Source: Streptomyces tauricus (GTDB lineage Bacteria > Actinomycetota > Actinomycetes > Streptomycetales > Streptomycetaceae). From it: a DNA stretch of 64,000 nt. The notes under the pieces are model-generated. The model saw only the letters and a list, made by a program, of their open reading frames with translations, did not search any database and was not told the DNA's origin. Shown one piece after another: positions 58,746-64,000 of the stretch. Location: NCBI RefSeq assembly GCF_014650955.1, contig NZ_BMVY01000034.1, positions 1-64,000 of the forward strand, in the 5' to 3' direction. The number at the start of each line of letters is the position of its first letter. Position 1 is the stretch's first letter. A program made the position numbers and the translations under genes.

Positions 58746-59756
58746 TCAGCCTCCTGCGAGGGGGCGGGCCGGGGTGGTGCCACGTGTCACTCGGTCCGAC
58801 TGCGGAGGGCGCCGGCTGCCGAGCGGTGTCACCGGCGTCCGCTCCGAGCGGTTCAGATGCGGCCCGGGGGCCAGATAACCCGGCGCGCGAGGCGGCCGGG
58901 ACGCGGCCACCGGCTCACGTACCACCGGCTCCTGCTCGCCGACCGGGCTGCCGAGAGGGGAGAGCGCGACCGGCACCTCGACCGGAGCCGCACCGCGGCG
59001 ACGGGCACGCCACGCGTCCCGCAGATCGAAGATCGCGGACTCGGCCCGCGCGATCAGCGGCTCGAACCACGGCAGCGCCAGCAGGATCAGCAGCCCCGCG
59101 GCCCAGCCCAGCACCACATCGCTCAGCCAGTGCGTACCGAGGTACACCGTGGTCAGGCCGACCCCGAGGGAGACCACGGCGGAGAGGGCGGACAGCCAGC
59201 GGCGGGCCCGCGGCGTCGAGGCCAGATAGGCGAGGATGCCCCAGGTCACGACGGCGTTGGCGGTGTGACCCGAAGGGAATATGTCGCCGCCCAGCCACAT
59301 CTCGTTCGAGCCGACGCTGGTCGCGTAGTGCGGACCGAGGCGGCCCATGCTGATCTTGGCCGCGCCGACCGTGAGGTTCAGGAGCAGCAGCGAGGCGCCC
59401 AGCGTGAGCAGCGGGCGCAGTGTGTGCTGCCGCCAGGAGCGCCAGCCCAGCCAGGCCGCGATCATCACGGCGGTGGGGCCACGCTGCCCCAGGACCACGT
59501 AGTAGTCGAGGAACGCGTGGATCTCGGGCCACTGCTGGTACGGCCGGAAGAACATGACCTGCCAGTCGAGCCGGACCAGCCATGAGGTGATCACGACGGC
59601 CCACACGATGGCCGCGTAGAAGGCGAGCGTGGACGCGAAGAGGACCACCCGGTGCCGGCTCATCCTGGGCACGTCGATGTGGGCCGGTCGTTCCGGCTCA
59701 CGGTCCAGCCGGGCGAAGACCCGGTCCAGACGAGTCAGCTTTCGTTCGGTACGCAC
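58746..59756 (-). CDS. PAP2-family membrane phosphatase
   Basis: 336 residues with about six membrane helices. The phosphatase motifs are KISMGRLGP (K-x5-R variant), FPSGHTANA near 170 and YLGTHWLSDVVLGWAAG near 215 (catalytic His and Asp). It dephosphorylates lipid phosphates or pyrophosphates at the outer membrane face. The ~90-residue C-terminal tail is Pro/Arg-rich and probably cytosolic. GTG 59756 follows TAACGT by 7 nt, so it is probably leaderless. Confidence 0.87.
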   Translation of the reverse strand: MRTERKLTRLDRVFARLDREPERPAHIDVPRMSRHRVVLFASTLAFYAAIVWAVVITSWLVRLDWQVMFFRPYQQWPEIHAFLDYYVVLGQRGPTAVMIAAWLGWRSWRQHTLRPLLTLGASLLLLNLTVGAAKISMGRLGPHYATSVGSNEMWLGGDIFPSGHTANAVVTWGILAYLASTPRARRWLSALSAVVSLGVGLTTVYLGTHWLSDVVLGWAAGLLILLALPWFEPLIARAESAIFDLRDAWRARRRGAAPVEVPVALSPLGSPVGEQEPVVREPVAASRPPRAPGYLAPGPHLNRSERTPVTPLGSRRPPQSDRVTRGTTPARPLAGG

Positions 59757-59763
59757 TCAATCG

Positions 59764-59769
59764 ACGTTA
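59764..59769 (-). promoter_or_regulatory. -10-like hexamer for a leaderless PAP2 transcript
   Basis: TAACGT on the minus strand, 7 nt, then GTG 59756. A GGAAC upstream (near 59790) could alternatively mark an ECF sigma-factor promoter. Confidence 0.4.
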
Positions 59770-59921
59770 CAGCGAGTGAGCTGTGTTCCAGGCCGAAGCA
59801 CCGTCTTTGTGATGACGATGTGATGTGGGATTGCTCTCAGAAGGGGGTTTATCGCCGTGGATTATGGAATCCCCCGTCCGCTCTTCCTTCAATTCGATTG
59901 ATCATTCCGGAGCGGAGTTAT

Positions 59922-59993
59922 ATGGCGCTTTCGAATTCGTTCACCGAATGCTTGCGTGCACTTCTCCGGGCGCTCACCGGCCACCCTGAGTGA
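59922..59993 (+). CDS. Possible 23-residue peptide
   Basis: ATG at 59922 with GGAG ~5 nt upstream codes MALSNSFTECLRALLRALTG plus three residues, then TGA. Third-position GC is ~70%, low for this genome. The frame lies in an AT-richer patch (59820-59960) and ends next to the stop of the facing PIG-V-like gene. It could be a small amphipathic peptide or chance. Confidence 0.3.
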   Translation: MALSNSFTECLRALLRALTGHPE

Positions 59994-61163
59994 TCACGGC
60001 GGACCGGACCCGTTCAGCCAGAACGCCCCGTACGCGGCCGACGCCACCGCCACACCCCCCAGCACCCACGCCGACCTGGCCGTTCGCAGTCGTGCGAGGG
60101 CCGGTGCGAGGGGCAGGAGGAGGGGGAAGGCGGGCAGCAGAAGACGTGGTTTCGAGCCGAAATAGCTCGACGCGCACAGGGCGAGGGCGGTGACGACCCC
60201 CGCGTACACCAGGAGCGGCAACGGCTGCCGCTGCCGTACGCAGATCACGTACAGCCAGACGAGGAGGCCGACTCCGGCGATCAGGCCGAGCCCGGCCAGG
60301 GCGGAGGGGAACGAGGTGAACTTGTCGGCGACGAAGCGGGCGAACGCGTGACCGCCGTCGAAGCCGTTGCGCCAGCCCGCCTGGACGTCGAGATAGCCCA
60401 GCGGGCCGCCGCCCGTGCGATGGCCGACCCACAGGACGTAGCCCGCCGCGCCGAGGGGCGCGATCAGCATCGCCAGGGCGCGCCGCCACACGGATGCGCC
60501 GTCCGCGGACGGAGCGCTCCGCTCCCCCGCGAAAGAGGCGATGGCCGTCACCCACACGGCCGCAACGACCGCCGCGCCCACCGGTCGGGTCAGACCGGCC
60601 AGCGAGGCGAGCAGGCCCGCGGTCAGCCAGTGGCCGGTCAGGACCGCGTACAGCGACCAGGCCGCGAGCGCCGTGAACAGCGACTCGCTGTACGCCATCG
60701 ACTGCACGATCCCCACCGGCAGGACGGCCCACACGAGTACGGCGCAGACCCCGGCCCGCCGCCCGTACACGTGGTCCGCGACCGCGAAGATCCCCCAGGC
60801 CGCCGCGAGCGAGGCGACCCAGCTCACCAGCAGGCCCGCGTGCGCGGCGGAGAGGGGGGACACCGCCGACACCCCCCGCTCCAGCCACGGCAGCAGCGGG
60901 AAGAAGGCCAGGTTCGAGTGCACGTCGCCGTTGGGCAGGCGCACCTCGTAGCCGTAACCCAGCTCGGCGACCCTGGAGTACCAGAGGGAGTCCCAGCGGG
61001 CCGAGAGCAGCGTCAGCGCGCTCTTGTCCCGGGTGGCGCTCCACACCGCGAGCACCGCGAGGCCGAGCGCGCGCACCGCCGCGTACCCGAGGAGCGCGGG
61101 CGCGGCGCGGCGCCAGGACGGTCCCGGACGGGGCGGCGCGGCGGGCGTCTCAAGATCGGTCAC
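59994..61163 (-). CDS. Polytopic membrane glycosyltransferase, PIG-V-like
   Basis: 389 residues with ~9-10 membrane helices. The first loop has RWDSLWYSRVAELGYGYE near residue 55 (Asp of the GT-C class) and NLAFFPLLPWLERG, both typical of bacterial PIG-V-like mannosyltransferases. It would use a polyprenyl-phosphate sugar donor; acceptor unknown. GTG 61163 begins VTDLETP. GATAAT ends 7 nt upstream, so it is probably leaderless; an ATG at 61319 would add an unconserved basic leader. Confidence 0.82.
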   Translation of the reverse strand: MTDLETPAAPPRPGPSWRRAAPALLGYAAVRALGLAVLAVWSATRDKSALTLLSARWDSLWYSRVAELGYGYEVRLPNGDVHSNLAFFPLLPWLERGVSAVSPLSAAHAGLLVSWVASLAAAWGIFAVADHVYGRRAGVCAVLVWAVLPVGIVQSMAYSESLFTALAAWSLYAVLTGHWLTAGLLASLAGLTRPVGAAVVAAVWVTAIASFAGERSAPSADGASVWRRALAMLIAPLGAAGYVLWVGHRTGGGPLGYLDVQAGWRNGFDGGHAFARFVADKFTSFPSALAGLGLIAGVGLLVWLYVICVRQRQPLPLLVYAGVVTALALCASSYFGSKPRLLLPAFPLLLPLAPALARLRTARSAWVLGGVAVASAAYGAFWLNGSGPP

Positions 61164-61170
61164 GGGCTCG

Positions 61171-61176
61171 ATTATC
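61171..61176 (-). promoter_or_regulatory. -10-like hexamer for a leaderless PIG-V-like transcript
   Basis: GATAAT on the minus strand inside the palindrome TCGATAATCGA, 7 nt before GTG 61163. Confidence 0.42.
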
Positions 61177-61457
61177 GAGGGGGCCCGGAACCGCGGACCC
61201 CGGCGGGGGCGTGCTCGGACACGGGGCCGGACACAGGCCGGGCGCAGGGCCGGACGCCCGGGAGCGTGGCGCACGCCACACGTGTCCCGGGAGAACGTGA
61301 GAGGTCCGCCACCCGGCACCGGGAGGAACTCGCGTACTCTGACGTCTCACTCGCCTTTGTTGCGTGGGCCGGGACACCGCTCCTCCCGAGCCGCAGCCGC
61401 AGGGAGTCCCCACCCAGCGGATCGCCGAACGCGAGGGAACATCTGGGAGGTACGTAC

Positions 61458-63074
61458 ATGTCCGGGACGACCACGGCCGCCGCGCGTCGCCGTCGGGAGA
61501 CCGGGGCCGGTGCAAACCGCTGGGTCGTCCTTGTGGTGCTGTGTGTCAGCCTGCTCCTGGTCGCCGTCGACGCCACCGTGCTCCACGTCGCCGTGCCCGC
61601 CGTCAGCGAGGACCTCACGCCCGGCGCGATAGAGCTGCTGTGGATCGTCGACATCTACCCGCTCGTCTGCGCCTCGCTCCTCATCCTCTTCGGCACCCTG
61701 GGTGACCGGGTCGGCCGCAGACGCGTCCTCCTCCTCGGGTACGCACTCTTCGGCGTGGCCTCCGCGATCGCGGCCCTCGCCGACAGCGCGCAGGTGCTGA
61801 TCGCGGCGCGTGCCCTGCTCGGCGTCGGCGGCGCGATGATCATGCCCGCGACGCTGTCCATCCTGCGGCAGGTCTTCCCCGCCCGGCGCGAACGGGCGCT
61901 CGCCATCGGCGTCTGGAGCGCCGTCGCCGCGGTGGGCGCGGCCGTCGGACCCCTCCTCGGCGGGTTCCTCCTGGAGCACTTCTGGTGGGGCTCCGTCTTT
62001 CTCATCAACATCCCGCTGATGCTCGTCAGCCTGCCCGTCGGACGGCTCCTGCTGCCCGAGTCGAAGGGCGAGCGCGACGGGCCGTGGGACGTCGTCGGCG
62101 CGCTGATGGCCGCGGCCGGCCTCTTCGGCGTCGTGCTCGGCGTGAAGCGGCTCGGCGGCGGAGAGGACCCGCTGAGCGTTTTCACGGTGGTGCCGCTCTT
62201 GGCGGGGGCCGGCCTGCTCGTCGCCTTCGTACGGCGGCAGCGGCGGCGCCGGCATCCGCTGGTCGACCTGACGATGTTCTCCCGGCCCGCCTTCAGCACC
62301 TCGGTGGGCTGCATCGTGCTGGCGATGCTCGCGCTGGTCGGGCTCGAACTGATCGCCGCGCAGTATCTCCAGCTCGTACTGGGGCTCTCCCCGCTGGAGA
62401 CGGGGCTGCGGCTGGTGCCGCTCACCGTCGCCGCGATGGCCGCGGGACTGGCTGGGGCGAAGATGCTGCAGCGCTTCGGGCCCCGGACCATGGTGTGCTC
62501 CGGCTTCTGCCTCACCGCCGCCGCGGTCGTCACGCTGACGGCGATGGGCGCCGAGGACAACGCCCCCCTGCTGCTGACCGGCTTCGTGATGCTCGGCTTC
62601 GGCCTTGAGGTCACCCTCTTCGGGGCGTACGAGTCGATGCTGAGCGAGGCTCCGCCGGAACAGGCCGGCGGGGCGGCGGCGATCGGCGAGACGTCGTACC
62701 AGCTCGGGGCGGGGATCGGGATCGCGCTCCTCGGAAGCGTGATGAACGCGGCGTACGCGCCCGGGCTCGCCTCCGTTCATGGGGTGCCGCCGGGGGATGT
62801 CGCCGCTGCGGGGCATTCGCTGGGGGAGGCGTACGAGGTCGCCGCGCGGCTCGGCGGGGGGTCGGGGGAGGCGCTCCGGGTGGCGGCTCGGCATGCTTTC
62901 GTGCACGGGCTGCATGTGACGTTGCTGGTGAGTGCGGGGTTGTTGTTGCTGGGCGCGGTGATGGCGCTGCGGTTGCCGCGGGTGATGGAGTGCGCGGAGC
63001 CTTCGCCCTCCCGGGCGGGGGTGCCGGGGCCTCGGGAGGCGTCCGGAGCGCCCGTGCGGGTCGGTGGCGGCTGA
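61458..63074 (+). CDS. MFS drug/metabolite exporter (DHA2-type)
   Basis: 538 residues with ~14 hydrophobic segments. Motif A is FGTLGDRVGRRR near residue 80; motif C-like GVWSAVAAVGAAVGPLLGG is near 155, typical of proton-driven antiporters. Asp in VAVDATVLHVAVP is in helix 1, as in DHA2 exporters. The substrate is unknown. GGGAGGT lies 7 nt before the ATG. The last codons and the stop lie in the first copy of a 50-bp tandem repeat. Confidence 0.92.
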   Translation: MSGTTTAAARRRRETGAGANRWVVLVVLCVSLLLVAVDATVLHVAVPAVSEDLTPGAIELLWIVDIYPLVCASLLILFGTLGDRVGRRRVLLLGYALFGVASAIAALADSAQVLIAARALLGVGGAMIMPATLSILRQVFPARRERALAIGVWSAVAAVGAAVGPLLGGFLLEHFWWGSVFLINIPLMLVSLPVGRLLLPESKGERDGPWDVVGALMAAAGLFGVVLGVKRLGGGEDPLSVFTVVPLLAGAGLLVAFVRRQRRRRHPLVDLTMFSRPAFSTSVGCIVLAMLALVGLELIAAQYLQLVLGLSPLETGLRLVPLTVAAMAAGLAGAKMLQRFGPRTMVCSGFCLTAAAVVTLTAMGAEDNAPLLLTGFVMLGFGLEVTLFGAYESMLSEAPPEQAGGAAAIGETSYQLGAGIGIALLGSVMNAAYAPGLASVHGVPPGDVAAAGHSLGEAYEVAARLGGGSGEALRVAARHAFVHGLHVTLLVSAGLLLLGAVMALRLPRVMECAEPSPSRAGVPGPREASGAPVRVGGG

Positions 63075-63160
63075 GGCCGGGTGCTTTCCCGCCCACACCG
63101 CCCGTGCGGGTCGGTGGCGGCCGAGGCCCGGGCTTTTCCCGCCCGCACCGCCCGTGCGGG
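63051..63160 (+). repeat. 50-bp tandem duplication across the MFS stop codon
   Basis: Copy 1 is 63051-63100, copy 2 63101-63150 and a partial third starts at 63151. Copy 1 contains the stop TGA (63072-63074); copy 2 reads CGA there. The rest of the gap to 63314 shows no gene. Confidence 0.88.
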
Positions 63161-63314
63161 GGCTCTCCCGTGCGGGTTTCCCGTGGCGCGTCCCGCCCGT
63201 CGGCGGCTGGGGGTCCGTGCCTCGGGAGATGAGCCTGGACGTGCGTCATGCTGCGTCGTAACGTCAAGGACCGTCAGTAGTTACCACTGCTAGTTTTATG
63301 CGCCGGAGGTCCCC

Positions 63315-64000
63315 ATGTCCTCTTCACCTTCCCCTTCCTCGAAGTTGCCGCCGTTCGATGCCGGGGATCCGCTCGGGGTCGATGATCTGCTGAGTGTGGA
63401 GGATCTGGCGGTCAGGGACACCGTGCGGGCCTGGGCCGCGGACCGGGTGCTGCCGTATGTCGCCGAGTGGTACGAGCAGGGCGAGCTGCCCGGGATCCGG
63501 GAGCTCGCGCGGGAGTTGGGCGGCCTCGGCGCCCTCGGGATGTCGCTCGACGGCTACGGGTGCGCCGGCGCCTCCGCCGTGCAGTACGGCCTCGCCTGTC
63601 TGGAACTGGAGGCCGCCGACTCCGGTATCCGCTCGCTCGTCTCCGTGCAGGGCTCACTCGCGATGTACGCGATCCACCGGTTCGGCAGCGAGGAGCAGAA
63701 GCAGACCTGGCTGCCGCGGATGGCGTCCGGCGAGGTGATCGGCTGCTTCGGGCTGACCGAGCCCGACCACGGGTCCGACCCCGCGGGCATGCGTACGTAC
63801 GCCAAGCGCGACGGCGGCGACTGGGTGCTCACCGGACGCAAGATGTGGATCACCAACGGGTCCGTGGCGGGCGTCGCCGTCGTGTGGGCGCAGACCGACG
63901 ACGGCATCCGCGGGTTCGTCGTGCCGACCGACCGCCCCGGCTTCTCCGCGCCGGAGATCAAGCACAAGTGGTCACTGCGGGCGTCGGTCACGAGCGAGCT
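63315..64000 (+). CDS. Acyl-CoA dehydrogenase, glutaryl-CoA-dehydrogenase-like (partial)
   Basis: 228 codons to the window edge. After a Ser/Pro start come the N-terminal helical domain (VEDLAVRDTVRAWAADRVLP), SLVSVQGSLAMYAIHRFGS near 115, CFGLTEPDHGSDPAGM near 145 (FAD/substrate loop) and KMWITNGSVAGVAVVWAQT near 177. KWSLRASVTSEL at the edge is characteristic of glutaryl-CoA dehydrogenases. The catalytic Glu would lie beyond the window. ATG has GGAGGT upstream. Confidence 0.9.
   Translation, partial: MSSSPSPSSKLPPFDAGDPLGVDDLLSVEDLAVRDTVRAWAADRVLPYVAEWYEQGELPGIRELARELGGLGALGMSLDGYGCAGASAVQYGLACLELEAADSGIRSLVSVQGSLAMYAIHRFGSEEQKQTWLPRMASGEVIGCFGLTEPDHGSDPAGMRTYAKRDGGDWVLTGRKMWITNGSVAGVAVVWAQTDDGIRGFVVPTDRPGFSAPEIKHKWSLRASVTSE

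Noticed and set aside
60348..61457. N-terminal extension of the MFS gene
   Set aside because: It is antisense to the PIG-V-like gene. The ATG at 61458 has a strong ribosome site and precedes helix 1.

Overview
The window is a high-GC chromosomal segment of a Streptomyces or a very close relative. GTG and TTG starts, GTGA/ATGA stop-start overlaps and near-universal G/C at third codon positions support this. So does the gene order: rrn end, DUF1015, HAD, tlyA, NAD kinase, recN, pyrG, NUDIX, ald, parA-like, scpA, scpB, rluB, tyrA, cmk, acyltransferase, der. Much of that order is shared with mycobacteria.

Layout. 1-350: 3' end of 23S rRNA, complete 5S rRNA and a 19-bp-stem terminator. 418-5327: an RGG-like repeat protein with a TPR-like region, a DUF1015 protein and a HAD-IIA phosphatase. 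5445-8529: an iron-box-controlled siderophore ABC importer (two permeases and an ATPase, no binding protein). 8536-14595: SCP2-like protein, small protein, TlyA, NAD kinase, RecN and a glycosyltransferase. 14653-18234: PucR-type regulator and GH15 glycosidase on the minus strand. 18728-24703: CTP synthase, NUDIX, a STAND-like TPR ATPase and alanine dehydrogenase. 25085-29772: a chromosome-organisation operon of ParA-like protein, ribbon-helix-helix-like protein, ScpA, ScpB and RluB. 30026-31851: an NrtR-type NUDIX regulator coupled to an ADP-ribosylglycohydrolase. 31915-33684: Rieske lipoprotein, membrane protein and an anchored protein on the minus strand. 33902-35346: chorismate mutase and prephenate dehydrogenase.

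35501-40609 is an accessory-looking signalling island between tyrA and cmk: a Ser/Thr kinase, a YbjN-like protein, a small membrane protein, then a TerY-like VWA protein, a PP2C phosphatase and a divergent kinase with a zinc knuckle and a C-terminal membrane anchor. The last three match the TerY-P triad. 40745-43639 returns to housekeeping genes (cmk, acyltransferase, der).

43720-64000 is more streptomycete-specific. It holds two hypothetical proteins, two adjacent Rpf/LysM muralytic enzymes (the first behind a long structured leader), and a Liv-type ABC importer in which LivH, LivM and LivG are fused into one 1030-residue protein. Next come its divergent binding lipoprotein, a glycosyltransferase pair, an orphan CtaD, an I78 inhibitor, a PAP2 phosphatase, a PIG-V-like membrane glycosyltransferase, an MFS exporter and a truncated glutaryl-CoA-dehydrogenase-like gene.

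Recurring themes are: many genes whose -10-like hexamer lies 6-7 nt before the start codon (probable leaderless mRNAs); a dispersed intergenic repeat family with core GCGCAGTTCCCCGCGCCCCT; numerous minisatellites that code for linkers and tails; and short tandem duplications at stop codons.
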